64,000 nt of DNA from Paeniroseomonas aquatica (GCF_030409335.1 NZ_JAUFPN010000142.1:1-64000), one strand, 5' to 3'; shown: positions 43,498 through 52,360, counted from the first letter of the stretch. The notes: generated by a model not told the origin, from the sequence alone. Program-made: numbers and translations.

Positions 43498-45263
43498 CGG
43501 GCGGCACTCCCTTCGAGGCGGGCCAGCGGCGGGGCGCCGGGCGGCATGTCGGCGGGGCGGGGCGGGTTCATCAGGCGCTTCAGCACCTCGGCGCGGGGGC
43601 CGAACATCTCCATCGCGCCATCCTTCAGCAGCAGCACCTTGTCGACGCCCTGCACCAGGGTCGGCCGGTGGGAGACCAGCACCACGGTGGTGCTCTGGGC
43701 CTTCAGCCGCTCCAGCGCGGCGGTCAGCGCCGCCTCGGAATCGCCGTCGAGGTTGGAGTTGGGCTCGTCCAGCACCACCAGCTTGGGCCGGCCGAACATG
43801 GCCCGGGCCAGGCCGATGAGCTGGCGCTGGCCGCCCGAGAGGTACTGGCCGCTGTCGCCGATCTCGGTCTCGTAGCCGTTCGGCAGGCGCAGGATCATGT
43901 CGTGGCAGCCGGCGAGCTGGGCGGCCTCGTAGACCGCCTCGGGCTCGGCTTCCGCCATCCGGGCGATGTTGCGGAAGACCGTGCCGTCGAACAGCTCGAC
44001 ATCCTGCGGCAGGTAGCCGACGTGGCGGCCGAAGTCCTCGCGCAGCCACTGGTAGACGTCGGCGCCGTCGAGCCGGACGGTGCCGGCCGAGGCGGGCAGG
44101 GTGCCGATCAGCATGCGGATCAGCGTGGTCTTGCCGGCGGCAGACGGCCCGATGATGGCCAGGCTCTCGCCCGGGGTGAGGGAGAAGTTGACGCCCTTGA
44201 TCATCGCAACGCCCTGGCCGGGGAAGGCATAGGAGACGCGTTCGACCGAGAGCTTGCCGGTCGGTTCGGGCAGCGGCAGCCCGGGCGGGCGCAGCCGCGG
44301 CAGCGCCAGGAAGGACTGCAGCCGGCGGAAGGACTGCCGGGCCTGCACGAGCTGCTTCCAGCCGCCGATCATCTGCTCCACCGGGGCGAGGGCCCGGCCC
44401 ATGATGATGGAGCCGGCGATCGAGGCGCCGGAGGTGAGCTCCTGCTGCAGCACCAGGTAGGCGCCGACGCCGAGGATGGCGATCTGCACCCCGAGGCGGA
44501 AGAACTTGGTGGCGGCGACCAGCAGGGCGGCGCGGTCGGCGGCGCGCTGCTGCGGCGCGGTCATGGCCGCGACCGATTCCCGCCAGCGGCCGATGACCGA
44601 GGGCAGCATGCCCATGCTGTCGATCACCTCGGCGTTGCGGGAGATGGCGTCCGCCCGGCGCTGGCTCGACATCGCCGCGGTATTGGCCTCCTTCAGCAGC
44701 GCCGAGGTCGAGACCTCGCTCGCCAGGGTCAGGCCGAACAGCAGCACGGCGCCGCCGAGGGCGATGTAGCCCATGACCGGGTGCAGCAGGAAGATGACCC
44801 CGATGTAGATCGGCACCCAGGGGATGTCATAGAGCGAGAGGGCGCCGGGCGAGCCGAGGTAGCCGCGGCAGACCGCCAGGTCGCGCAGCGCCTCCATCCG
44901 GTAGGGCCGGCCGCGCAGCGTGCTCTCGAGCGCCCGGACGAAGCCCTCGGGGGCGACCCGGTGCTCGATCCAGGTGCCGATCCGCTGCATGACCTTGCCG
45001 CGCACCGCCTCCAGCATGGCCAGCACCGCGACCGCGGCGATGGCGATGATCGAGAGATAGAGCAGGGTGTCCAGCACCCGGGTGGCCAGCACCCGGTCGA
45101 AGACCTGCATCATGTAGACCGAGGTGGTGAGCTGCAGCAGGTTCACCACCCCGCTGAACACCCCGACGATCAGGAACTGGCTGCGGCAGGCCTTGAGGGC
45201 GCGGCGGAGCGGGGTATCCGCTGCCATGTCGACGCCGCCGGGACTCATACGGGTGAGGGACAT
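43494..45263 (-). CDS. Type I secretion ABC permease/ATPase (PrtD/HasD-like)
   Basis: 589 residues. There are six membrane helices in the first half (SQFLIVGVFSGVVNLLQLTTSVYMMQVFDRVL is the family start, no C39 peptidase domain). The ATPase has Walker A GPSAAGKTTL, signature YLSGGQRQLIGLARAM and Walker B LVVLDEPNSNLD, where the N-S-N-L-D form is typical of PrtD. It exports proteins with C-terminal secretion signals. It is coupled to the HlyD gene and preceded by a small membrane-protein gene 3 bp upstream. Confidence 0.93.
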   Translation of the reverse strand: MSLTRMSPGGVDMAADTPLRRALKACRSQFLIVGVFSGVVNLLQLTTSVYMMQVFDRVLATRVLDTLLYLSIIAIAAVAVLAMLEAVRGKVMQRIGTWIEHRVAPEGFVRALESTLRGRPYRMEALRDLAVCRGYLGSPGALSLYDIPWVPIYIGVIFLLHPVMGYIALGGAVLLFGLTLASEVSTSALLKEANTAAMSSQRRADAISRNAEVIDSMGMLPSVIGRWRESVAAMTAPQQRAADRAALLVAATKFFRLGVQIAILGVGAYLVLQQELTSGASIAGSIIMGRALAPVEQMIGGWKQLVQARQSFRRLQSFLALPRLRPPGLPLPEPTGKLSVERVSYAFPGQGVAMIKGVNFSLTPGESLAIIGPSAAGKTTLIRMLIGTLPASAGTVRLDGADVYQWLREDFGRHVGYLPQDVELFDGTVFRNIARMAEAEPEAVYEAAQLAGCHDMILRLPNGYETEIGDSGQYLSGGQRQLIGLARAMFGRPKLVVLDEPNSNLDGDSEAALTAALERLKAQSTTVVLVSHRPTLVQGVDKVLLLKDGAMEMFGPRAEVLKRLMNPPRPADMPPGAPPLARLEGSAAR

Positions 45264-45266
45264 GCG

Positions 45267-45689
45267 TCAGCCTGCCAGGAGGCCGGTGATACCGGCCAGG
45301 GTTTGGGGGTGAAGCGCGAGCCAGCCCGCCGCGGCCGCGACCAGGACCAGGGCGAGGAGATTGGCGGCCAGCAGCCGCAGGAAGCCGGGCGGCCGCGGCA
45401 GGTGGCCGAGCTGCTCCCGCACCGCCTCCTGCTGCAGCCGCTCGACGTTGTTGTGCAGGGTGCGGAAGGCGTGCTCGGTCAGCGCCACATCGGCCTCCTG
45501 CCGCAGCCGGGCGACGGTTTCCGGCTCGGCATCGGCCTGGCGCTCGGCGGCCAGGGCGAAGGCGACGAGGCCGGTCAGCCGGTCGGCCTCCGGGCTGCCC
45601 TGGAACGCGGCGAGGTCGATCGGGCGGGGGGCGGCTTCAGCCGCGTCCGCACCGGGTGCACCCGGCCGGAAGGTTTCGACGCTGGCCAT
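45267..45689 (-). CDS. Small tail-anchored unknown protein heading the T1SS operon
   Basis: 140 residues from ATG 45689 (GGAG 7 nt upstream); not recognised. Residues 30-100 are a charged helical region (PEADRLTGLVAFALAAERQADAEPETVARLRQE). A single hydrophobic helix (FLRLLAANLLALVLVAAAAGW) lies near the C-terminus, leaving only about 20 residues after it. No signal peptide was seen. It starts the operon ending in the GH5 gene and may regulate or anchor the secretion complex; this is inference from position only. Confidence 0.7.
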   Translation of the reverse strand: MASVETFRPGAPGADAAEAAPRPIDLAAFQGSPEADRLTGLVAFALAAERQADAEPETVARLRQEADVALTEHAFRTLHNNVERLQQEAVREQLGHLPRPPGFLRLLAANLLALVLVAAAAGWLALHPQTLAGITGLLAG

Positions 45690-46103
45690 TGCAAGGCTCC
45701 ATCCTGGGCCGCCCAAGGGGGAAAAGGTGTCGCGTCCGCCGCTGGGCCCGCGTGGGGCGGATCGGCGGGGCGGATCGGCGGGACCTTCCCGTCAGGCGCG
45801 AATAACTGATCTTCCGGCACCAGGACTGAGATTTGCCTGGGCCGGGTGGCATCCGGCGGGAATACGCACCGCCCACGCGGCGAATTGCAACCCCCTTCGG
45901 GCCGCCTGAATCGACCGTAACCATAACACGATGCGCCTCCGCCCCCGCCTACGCTGCCAGGGGAGGGGAAAACCGCGGCAACCGTGCCACATCCCGCCAA
46001 AACCCGGCGCCGGAGGGGGCTGCCAGGACAGTTTGTGTTTGTTTCGGGCATACTGGGCAGCGACCTCGTGCTAGGCAGGTCAGGGGCGCAGCATGGCGGG
46101 GCA
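45690..46103. other. 414-bp divergent intergenic region in the EPS locus
   Basis: It holds no supportable gene and separates the leftward T1SS operon from the rightward outer-membrane-protein gene. The stretch 45890-45935 is AT-richer than the rest and could carry promoters. A 13-bp tandem duplication lies at 45754-45779. No clear -35/-10 pair was found. Confidence 0.6.
45754..45779 (+). repeat. 13-bp tandem duplication in the T1SS upstream region
   Basis: GGGGCGGATCGGC occurs twice head to tail (45754-45766, 45767-45779). It lies 65-90 bp upstream of the first gene of the T1SS operon. Confidence 0.8.
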
Positions 46104-47393
46104 ATGGTGGTGAAAAGGTTTCCAGGGTCGGGTTTCCGGTGGGTCTCCCGTGGGGTGTTCTGGGGATTGACCCTGGCGGCGATGCCGCTGGGCGAGGCCT
46201 ATGCGCAGATCGGGGCCGCGTCCGACACGGCGCGGGGCGTCACGGTGCAGAGCCGGGCGCGGCCGGACTACGACCCGCTGGGCGTGCGGCTGGGCGGCTA
46301 CCGGCTGGACGGCGCGGTCGAGATCGCCCCGGGCTGGGACAGCAACCTGTTCGGCCGCAAGAACAATGTCGTCTCCGACGGCTTCGTCGACGAGCGGGCG
46401 AACGTCGACCTCCGCACCGACTGGACGACCCATGCCCTCGGGGCTTCGGTCACCTCCGACAACCGGCAGTACTTCAGCCGCTCGGCGCTGAACTACAACG
46501 ATTGGACCATCGGCGGCTTCGGCAAGTACGACTTCAACGCGACCACCAATGTCACCGCGCAGTACCGCCACTACCGCGAGCACCTCGACGTCTACAATTT
46601 CGACGTGCAGCGGGCCGGCATCACCCAGCCGGTGCCTTATAATTCGGACGAGGTCGCGGTGCTCGGCCAGACCGCCTTCAACCGGCTGGGCCTGCAGGCC
46701 CTCGGCGTGTACCGGAGCTTCCAGTTCGAGGACGCGACGGTCGGCGGGGTGCAGAACCAGCTCTCGGCGCAGAGCTTCAACACCGTCATCGGCTCGCTGG
46801 GCGGCAGCTACTCGCTGGCGCCGGGCCGGGCGGTGAACGCGGTCTTCCGGGTGCAGGACATCAGCTACTCCGATGCCCTGACCCGCGGCCGCGACAGCTT
46901 CACCTGGGAGGCCCTGGGCGGCTTCCAGTACGACTTCGACGGCGTCTGGCAGGCCCGCGTCGCGGTCGGCTGGCGGCAGCGCGAATACCGCGCGGCCAAC
47001 ATCAAGACCCTGCAGGGCCCGGCGGTGGAAGCCGTGCTGACCTGGGCGCCGACCCAGCTGACCACCCTGCGCTTCAACGTGAACCGGACCATCGAGGAAT
47101 CGATCCGGGCCGATGCGGTGAGCTTCCAGCGGACCCAGGCGGGCATCGGGGTCGATCACGAATACCTGCGGAACATCATCCTTGGTGCCGATCTCCGCGC
47201 CGACCGTCGTGAGTATGAAAGCCCGAACCAGCAGGTGACTGACGCGTTGGCCACCGTGTCAGCACGCTATCTGCTGAATCGGAACATGCAACTGATCGGG
47301 ACCTATACCTATGTCCGGCGAATCGAGACCAGTGCCGGTCTGGATGAGTACTCGCGGAACCTCGTCCAGCTTCGGCTCCGCTTCGCCCTCTGA
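46104..47393 (+). CDS. Outer-membrane beta-barrel protein (BBP2-like) of the EPS locus
   Basis: 429 residues from ATG 46104, with signal peptide VSRGVFWGLTLAAMPLGEAYAQ ending near residue 33. The rest alternates short amphipathic beta-strands (YRLDGAVEIAPGWDSNLFGR, ATTNVTAQYRHYREHLDVYN) and ends in a C-terminal strand with Phe at the third-last position (RLRFAL). This fits the putative beta-barrel porin 2 family found in EPS clusters as an export pore. The last 230 bp are visibly less GC-rich than the rest. It overlaps the next gene by 50 bp in another frame. Confidence 0.82.
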   Translation: MVVKRFPGSGFRWVSRGVFWGLTLAAMPLGEAYAQIGAASDTARGVTVQSRARPDYDPLGVRLGGYRLDGAVEIAPGWDSNLFGRKNNVVSDGFVDERANVDLRTDWTTHALGASVTSDNRQYFSRSALNYNDWTIGGFGKYDFNATTNVTAQYRHYREHLDVYNFDVQRAGITQPVPYNSDEVAVLGQTAFNRLGLQALGVYRSFQFEDATVGGVQNQLSAQSFNTVIGSLGGSYSLAPGRAVNAVFRVQDISYSDALTRGRDSFTWEALGGFQYDFDGVWQARVAVGWRQREYRAANIKTLQGPAVEAVLTWAPTQLTTLRFNVNRTIEESIRADAVSFQRTQAGIGVDHEYLRNIILGADLRADRREYESPNQQVTDALATVSARYLLNRNMQLIGTYTYVRRIETSAGLDEYSRNLVQLRLRFAL

Positions 47394-48135
47394 GGGTAGC
47401 CGGGTCCGGCTTCTGGGCCATGATTTCGCCAACCTGTCGATGCCGGACGTGGTCGCCCAGCTGGTGGCCCGTCCTCCGGGGGCACCCTTCGGCTACGTGG
47501 TGACCCCCAATGCGGACCATCTGGTCCGCATCGCGCGCGAGCCGCGCATCCGCCCGCTCTACGACGACGCCTGGATGCGGCTGCTCGACAGCCGGGTGGT
47601 GGCACAGCTCGGCCGGATGGTCGGGCTGCCGGTCCCGGCGGTGGTGCCGGGCAGCGACCTCACGGCGCGGCTGGTCGAGCAGGAGATCGCCCCGGACGAG
47701 CCGGTGACGGTGCTCGGCCTCGAGCCGGCGGCACTGGCGCGGCTGGTCGAGCGCACCGGGCTGCGGCGCATCGCCCATCACAACCCGCCGATGGGCTTCG
47801 AGCGCGATCCAGGTGAGTTCGAGGCGGCGGTCCGCTTCATCGAGGAGCATCCGGCGCGCTTCACCTTCCTTGCGGTCGGCTCGCCCCGGCAGTGCATGGT
47901 GGCGCACAAGGTGGTGGAACGCGGCCGGGCGACCGGCCTCGGGCTCTGCATCGGCGCGAGCCTGCTCTTCCTGACCGGGGAGGAAAGGCGGGCCCCGGTG
48001 CCGGTGCAGAAGGTCGGCCTGGAATGGGCCTGGCGGCTGGCGCAGGACCCGAAGCGGCTGGCGCGGCGCTACCTGGTGGATAGCCCGGCGATCATCGGCC
48101 TGCTGCGGCAGGAAGCCCGCAGCCGCAAGGCCTGA
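47344..48135 (+). CDS. WecG/TagA/CpsF-family glycosyltransferase
   Basis: 263 residues from ATG 47344. Family signatures are VVTPNADHLVRIAREPRIRPLYDDAWMRLLDS, VVPGSDLTARLVEQ and FLAVGSPRQCMVAHKVVERGRATGLGLCIGASLLFLTG. Members add a sugar (for example ManNAcA) to a lipid-linked acceptor during surface-polymer assembly. The start lies 50 bp inside the upstream beta-barrel gene in another frame. The upstream ATG 47311 is possible, and no good ribosome-binding site supports either. Confidence 0.87.
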   Translation: MSTRGTSSSFGSASPSEGSRVRLLGHDFANLSMPDVVAQLVARPPGAPFGYVVTPNADHLVRIAREPRIRPLYDDAWMRLLDSRVVAQLGRMVGLPVPAVVPGSDLTARLVEQEIAPDEPVTVLGLEPAALARLVERTGLRRIAHHNPPMGFERDPGEFEAAVRFIEEHPARFTFLAVGSPRQCMVAHKVVERGRATGLGLCIGASLLFLTGEERRAPVPVQKVGLEWAWRLAQDPKRLARRYLVDSPAIIGLLRQEARSRKA

Positions 48136-48166
48136 GCTGACCCGGCCCCCTCGGGGCGCTCAGCTC
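48134..48166. terminator. Nested hairpin overlapping both convergent stop codons
   Basis: GAGCTGA (48134-48140) pairs with TCAGCTC (48160-48166), and inside it GCCCC (48145-48149) pairs with GGGGC (48153-48157) around a CTC loop. The stop codons of both convergent genes (48133-48135 and 48160-48162) lie in the stem. Only TT follows on the plus strand, so termination may be partly Rho-dependent. Confidence 0.6.
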
Positions 48167-49194
48167 TTGGCGGCGCTCGGCAGGGCCGAGAGGATCTCGG
48201 CCCGCACCCGCTTCGCCATGCCGCCCCGGTGGGCCGCGTCGTTGGCCGCGATATAGGCCTGCGCCGCGGGGGTCAGCCGGTAGAGCGCCTCCTGCCCCGC
48301 CGGCGGGCGGAAGGCGCGGGCCAGCTTGAGCGCGGCGAGGCCGGCCCGCAGGCCCTGGCCCAGCACCCCGTTGCGGGCGCCCTTCACCTGATAGGCCAGG
48401 AAGCGCGGCATCAGCGCCAGGGCGCCGGTGCCGTATTTCATCCCGATATAGAGCCGGTTGCGGACGAAGTGGAACCAGCGGGTGCCGGACCAGGAGAAGC
48501 GGTGCTCGCCGCTGACCTTGTGCCGCACCGCGATGTCGCCGCGGTAGCGGATGCGCTGGCCGGCATTGATGGCCCGCAGGGCGAAGTCGAACTCCTCCCA
48601 GCAGAAGAACAGGGCGTCGTCGTAGCCGCCGGCGGCCTCGAAATCGGCTCGGCGGATCCCATGGCCGGCGCCGACGAAGGTGACTGCGTCGAAGGCCCCG
48701 GCGGCGCGCGGCAGCAGCGAGGGGGGATAGCCCCAGGAGGAGAGATCCTCCGCCCCGGTGGCGAAGACCTGGATGCGGCAGGCGACGGCGGCGATGTCGG
48801 GCTCGTCGTCCAGCGCCTCGACGGCGCGGGCGAGCGTGTCGGCCGTGGCGAATTCGGCGTCGTTGTCGAGGGCGAAGACACAGCGGCCGGTGCCGAGCGC
48901 GGTGGCCCGGTTGCGGCCGCCGGCGACGCCCCAGTTGCGGTCGAGCCGGACCAGCGTCGCATCCGGCGCGTCCCCCACCGCCGCGGCGAGCAGGGCGAGG
49001 TTCTCCGGCTTGCTGCCCTGGTCGGCGACCCAGACATGCTTGGCCAGGCCGGTCTGGGCCCGGGCGGAGGCGATGGCGGCGATGGTGTCCTCGGCCCGGT
49101 CCAGCGCCAGGATGATCACGTCGGCGTCGGTCCTGCCCGGCGGCCCGGCGGCGCCGGCGACGTGGACCGGCGCGGGATAGGGGCCGAGGCTCAT
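48160..49194 (-). CDS. GT2 glycosyltransferase (rhamnosyltransferase-like)
   Basis: 344 residues from ATG 49194, overlapping the upstream gene's stop (ATGA). GT-A motifs are DVIILALDRAEDTIAAIASA, WVADQGSKPEN, VRLDRNWGVAGGRNRA, FALDNDAEFA (DxD) and FFCWEEFDFALRAI, the ED-type catalytic site of cell-surface-glycan GT2s. No membrane helices are present. It is the third gene of the leftward operon begun by the polyprenyl-phosphate sugar transferase. Confidence 0.88.
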   Translation of the reverse strand: MSLGPYPAPVHVAGAAGPPGRTDADVIILALDRAEDTIAAIASARAQTGLAKHVWVADQGSKPENLALLAAAVGDAPDATLVRLDRNWGVAGGRNRATALGTGRCVFALDNDAEFATADTLARAVEALDDEPDIAAVACRIQVFATGAEDLSSWGYPPSLLPRAAGAFDAVTFVGAGHGIRRADFEAAGGYDDALFFCWEEFDFALRAINAGQRIRYRGDIAVRHKVSGEHRFSWSGTRWFHFVRNRLYIGMKYGTGALALMPRFLAYQVKGARNGVLGQGLRAGLAALKLARAFRPPAGQEALYRLTPAAQAYIAANDAAHRGGMAKRVRAEILSALPSAAKS

Positions 49195-50213
49195 GCCTGG
49201 CCTTCGAAATCCGGCCCGGGCACCGCCAGGTAGGCGATGCGCTTGGCCTCCTGCCGGCCGCGGGTGACCGTGTCCAGGATCAGGCCGCAGGCGAAGGACA
49301 GGAAGGAGAGCAGCACCAGGCCGGTGGCAAGCACCGCCGTCGGCAGCCGCGGCACCAGGCCGGTGGCGATGAAGGTCTGCAGCAGCGGCGCCGCCAGGAT
49401 CAGCGCCAGCAGCAGCAGAAGCGCGCTGGCGGCCGAGAAGAACATCAGCGGCCGCTCGCGCTGCACCAGGGTGACGATGGTCCGCAGGATGCGGAAGCCG
49501 TCGCGGTAGGTGTTCAGCTTGCTGGTGGAGCCGGCCGGGCGCTCCTTGTAGGCGGAGGCGACCTCGCCGACCGGCAGCATCAGCTCGAGCGCATGGACGG
49601 TGAACTCGGTCTCGGTCTCGAAGCCCGAGGCCAGGGCGGGGAAGCTCTTGACGAAGCGGCGGGAAAAGACCCGGTAGCCCGAGAGCATGTCCGAGATGCG
49701 GTCGCCGAAGACCCAGCGGACCATGCCGGTCAGCACCGCGTTGCCGAACTGGTGGCCCGGGCGGTAGGCGGCGGCGGCGATCTCCTCCGGCGTGATGCGG
49801 ATGCCGGTCACCATGTCCAGCCGCTGGGCGAAGAGCTCGCGCAGCATGGCCGGGGCTGCGGCGGCATCGTAGGTGTCGTCGCCGTCGACCAGGACATAGG
49901 CATCGGCCTCGATGTCGGCGAACATCCGGCGGACCACGTGGCCCTTGCCCTGGAGGTTCTCGGTCCGCACCACGGCGCCGGCGGCGCGCGCCGCGGCCAC
50001 CGTGCCGTCCTTCGAGTTGTTGTCGTAGACGTAGACGGCGGCCTGCGGCAGGGCGGCGCGGAAGGCGGCGACCACCCGGGGGACGGCCACCTCCTCGTTG
50101 TAGCAGGGGATCAGGATGGCGATGCGGGGCCGCGCCCCGCCGGCCCCGGGAAGGGGCGCCGGGCGGGGCGCAGCGGTGACGGTGTCGCGTGACAAGGTGT
50201 CGGTGGCGGTCAA
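49191..50213 (-). CDS. GT2 glycosyltransferase with two C-terminal membrane helices
   Basis: 340 residues. RIAILIPCYNEEVAVPRVV, YVYDNNSKDGT and VLVDGDDTYD (DxD) give a GT2 catalytic domain; RISDMLSGYRVFSRRFVKSFP follows. Two hydrophobic helices lie at about residues 255-315. This is the layout of polyprenyl-phosphate glycosyl transferases or membrane-bound EPS glycosyl transferases. It starts 23 bp after the sugar transferase gene and couples to the next GT2 gene. Confidence 0.88.
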   Translation of the reverse strand: MTATDTLSRDTVTAAPRPAPLPGAGGARPRIAILIPCYNEEVAVPRVVAAFRAALPQAAVYVYDNNSKDGTVAAARAAGAVVRTENLQGKGHVVRRMFADIEADAYVLVDGDDTYDAAAAPAMLRELFAQRLDMVTGIRITPEEIAAAAYRPGHQFGNAVLTGMVRWVFGDRISDMLSGYRVFSRRFVKSFPALASGFETETEFTVHALELMLPVGEVASAYKERPAGSTSKLNTYRDGFRILRTIVTLVQRERPLMFFSAASALLLLLALILAAPLLQTFIATGLVPRLPTAVLATGLVLLSFLSFACGLILDTVTRGRQEAKRIAYLAVPGPDFEGQA

Positions 50214-50236
50214 ATGGCGTCTCCGGTGGTTCGGCG

Positions 50237-51754
50237 TCAGCAGGCGTTGCGCATGCGCGCCACGGCCAGCAGGGTCCGGACCAGGATGGTAAGGTCGAGC
50301 CAGGGCGACCAGGTGTCGATATACTCGAGGTCGCTCTCAACCCGTCGGATCAATTTCTCTTCCGTCTCGGTCGGGCCGCGCCAGCCGCGGACCTGGGCCA
50401 GGCCGGTGAGGCCCGGCTTGACCCGGTGGCGGGCGGCGTAGCGGACGGCCACCTCCTCGAAGGGGCGGCCGCCGGCGCGGGTGCCGGGGGCATGCGGGCG
50501 GGGCCCGATGAAGGACATCTCGCCGCGCAGCACGTTCAGGATCTGCGGCAGCTCGTCCAGCGAGGTGCGGCGCAGGATGGCGCCGACCCGGGTGACGCGG
50601 GCATCGCCGGCCGAGACCTGCTTCTTCACCGTGTGGTCGAGGGCGTCGTTGTACATCGTGCGGAACTTCAGCACGTAGAAGTGGGTGTTGTTGAAGCCGG
50701 TGCGGCGCTGGCGGAAGAAGACCGGGCCGGGGCTGTCGAGCTTGATGGCCAGCGCGATGAGCGCCATCGGCGCGGCGGCGACCGCCAGGCCGATGCCGGC
50801 GAGGAGGTAGTCCTCGATGGACTTCACCACCGCGCCCCAGCCGCGGATCGGCCGGTCGGCCAGCCGCAGCAGGCGCAGGCGCTCGGCCTCCGGGCCGGCC
50901 TGGCCGGCGCTGCGATAGGCCATCAGGTCGGGGGCCAGGCGGATGTCCACCGGATAGTCGCCGAACAGCCGCAGCAGGGCCACCAGCCGGGCCTCCGCCG
51001 CCCAGGGCAGCGCGAGGATGATCTGGTCGACCTCGCCGCGGCGGATCATGGCGCAGAGCTGCTCGATCGAGCCGAGGTAGGGCAGGCCGTTGCGGTGGCC
51101 GCGCGGCTGGTGCGGGCGGCGGTCGTCGACCAGCCCGAGCAATTCGATGCTGCGGTCCTGCCGGCCGCGCAGGGCGGCGACGAAGCGGGAGGCCTGCGGC
51201 CCGTCGCCGACCACCACGGCGCGCTGCCGGGTGCGGTCGGCCGCGGCGCGCAGGGCGAGGGCGGCGGCCAGCCGGCCGCTGAGCAGCGGCGGCGTGGCGA
51301 AGGCCAGCCAGAACAGGGCGAGGGCAGGGGGGAAGGAGACCTGGGCGTCGAGCACCATGGCCGCGAGCGACAGCCCGCCGCCGGCCAGGGTGAGCCCGGC
51401 CAGCGCGGCGAGCGCCGCCTTGCGGCTGCCGTAGAGCGCGGCATGGCCGTAGCCGCCGACCACGCCGATCAGGCAGGGGCCGAGCAGCGAGAGGAAGCCG
51501 ATCAGCGCCGCATCCGGCCGGCCGGCCGGCGTCGGCAGGGCCTGCAGCGCGACTCCGGCCGCGGCGATCGCCAGGCCGTCGAGCAGCGCCACCAGGCTGG
51601 CCAGCAGGATCGGCGGCAGCGGCGCCTGCAGCGGATCCTGCCGCCGGGCGGCGGTGCGGGCATCCGCGGCGAAGCGGCCCCAGCCGGCATCCGCCATGGC
51701 GGGGATCAGCTGGCGGGCGCCGGGCCGGGTTTCAGGGGGCATCACGCCGGGCAT
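50237..51754 (-). CDS. Polyprenyl glycosylphosphotransferase (EPS-initiating sugar transferase)
   Basis: 505 residues. There are four N-terminal membrane helices, a Rossmann-like cytosolic domain ([20 protein letters not shown]), then the WbaP/WcaJ-type catalytic domain with [52 protein letters not shown] and [19 protein letters not shown]. It transfers hexose-1-phosphate onto undecaprenyl phosphate to begin the repeat unit. AAGGAG lies 7 nt before the ATG. It is the first gene of a three-gene leftward operon with the two GT2 genes. Confidence 0.93.
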   Translation of the reverse strand: MPGVMPPETRPGARQLIPAMADAGWGRFAADARTAARRQDPLQAPLPPILLASLVALLDGLAIAAAGVALQALPTPAGRPDAALIGFLSLLGPCLIGVVGGYGHAALYGSRKAALAALAGLTLAGGGLSLAAMVLDAQVSFPPALALFWLAFATPPLLSGRLAAALALRAAADRTRQRAVVVGDGPQASRFVAALRGRQDRSIELLGLVDDRRPHQPRGHRNGLPYLGSIEQLCAMIRRGEVDQIILALPWAAEARLVALLRLFGDYPVDIRLAPDLMAYRSAGQAGPEAERLRLLRLADRPIRGWGAVVKSIEDYLLAGIGLAVAAAPMALIALAIKLDSPGPVFFRQRRTGFNNTHFYVLKFRTMYNDALDHTVKKQVSAGDARVTRVGAILRRTSLDELPQILNVLRGEMSFIGPRPHAPGTRAGGRPFEEVAVRYAARHRVKPGLTGLAQVRGWRGPTETEEKLIRRVESDLEYIDTWSPWLDLTILVRTLLAVARMRNAC

Positions 51755-51868
51755 GCGATTGCTCCTTTTGAGCAGGGCGCACCGTGGCGCAGGCTTGGGC
51801 TGGGCAGGCCGGGGCGCAGGCTGCCGCAGGGGATCGGGACCAGGGTCTCGGGCATCACGTCCAGGTCC

Positions 51869-52360
51869 TCAGGAGGTCTTGCTGTCGCTGAACACGAAGC
51901 GCCGTGCCAGCAGGAAATTGCCGAGCAAGCCAGCGAGGGAACCCGCCGCGACCCCGAGCACGGGATGCGCTGCGACCAGCGGCACGCTGGCGAGGAGCGC
52001 CGCATAGGTCCCGTAGTTGCAGGCGAAGCCAAGAAGATTGACCAGCAGAAAAAGTCCCCATTGGCGGGCGGCGGCCCGGCCGGCGGGCCGGGCGGCGTCG
52101 CGGAAGGTCCAGGCGCGGTTGAGCGCGAAGGTCGTGCTCGCCGCGGCCAGGTAGGACAGCACCCGGCCGAACCAGGGGCCGGTGCCGAGGGCGATGCCCG
52201 CCACCAGCACGCCGGCATCCACCACGAATCCGGCCACGCCGACCACGCCGAAGCGCAGCAGCTCGCGCCCCATCCGCCGGGCGGACGGGGAGAGCCAGCG
52301 GGCAAGGGCGGTACGAGGACCTTGGGTGGGCGTAACGATGCCGGAAGTGGCGGCGGTCAT
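51869..52360 (-). CDS. GtrA-family membrane protein
   Basis: 163 residues from ATG 52360 (AGGA 8 nt upstream); further upstream in-frame starts are less well supported. There are four hydrophobic helices with the family motifs LLRFGVVGVAGFVVDAGVLV, TTFALNRAWTFRD and GNFLLARRFVFSD. GtrA proteins are thought to flip or hold polyprenyl-phosphate-linked sugars during glycan modification. It lies 114 bp upstream of the sugar transferase gene, in the same direction. Confidence 0.88.
   Translation of the reverse strand: MTAATSGIVTPTQGPRTALARWLSPSARRMGRELLRFGVVGVAGFVVDAGVLVAGIALGTGPWFGRVLSYLAAASTTFALNRAWTFRDAARPAGRAAARQWGLFLLVNLLGFACNYGTYAALLASVPLVAAHPVLGVAAGSLAGLLGNFLLARRFVFSDSKTS

Noticed and set aside
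40815-45689. RTX-type substrate of the type I secretion system inside the operon
   Set aside because: No GGxGxDxxx nonapeptide repeats occur in any protein of the operon or its neighbours.
47160-47420. A frameshift joining the beta-barrel gene and the WecG/TagA-type gene
   Set aside because: The barrel ends with a normal C-terminal strand and its own stop, and the glycosyltransferase has a plausible ATG within the overlap, so both are complete.
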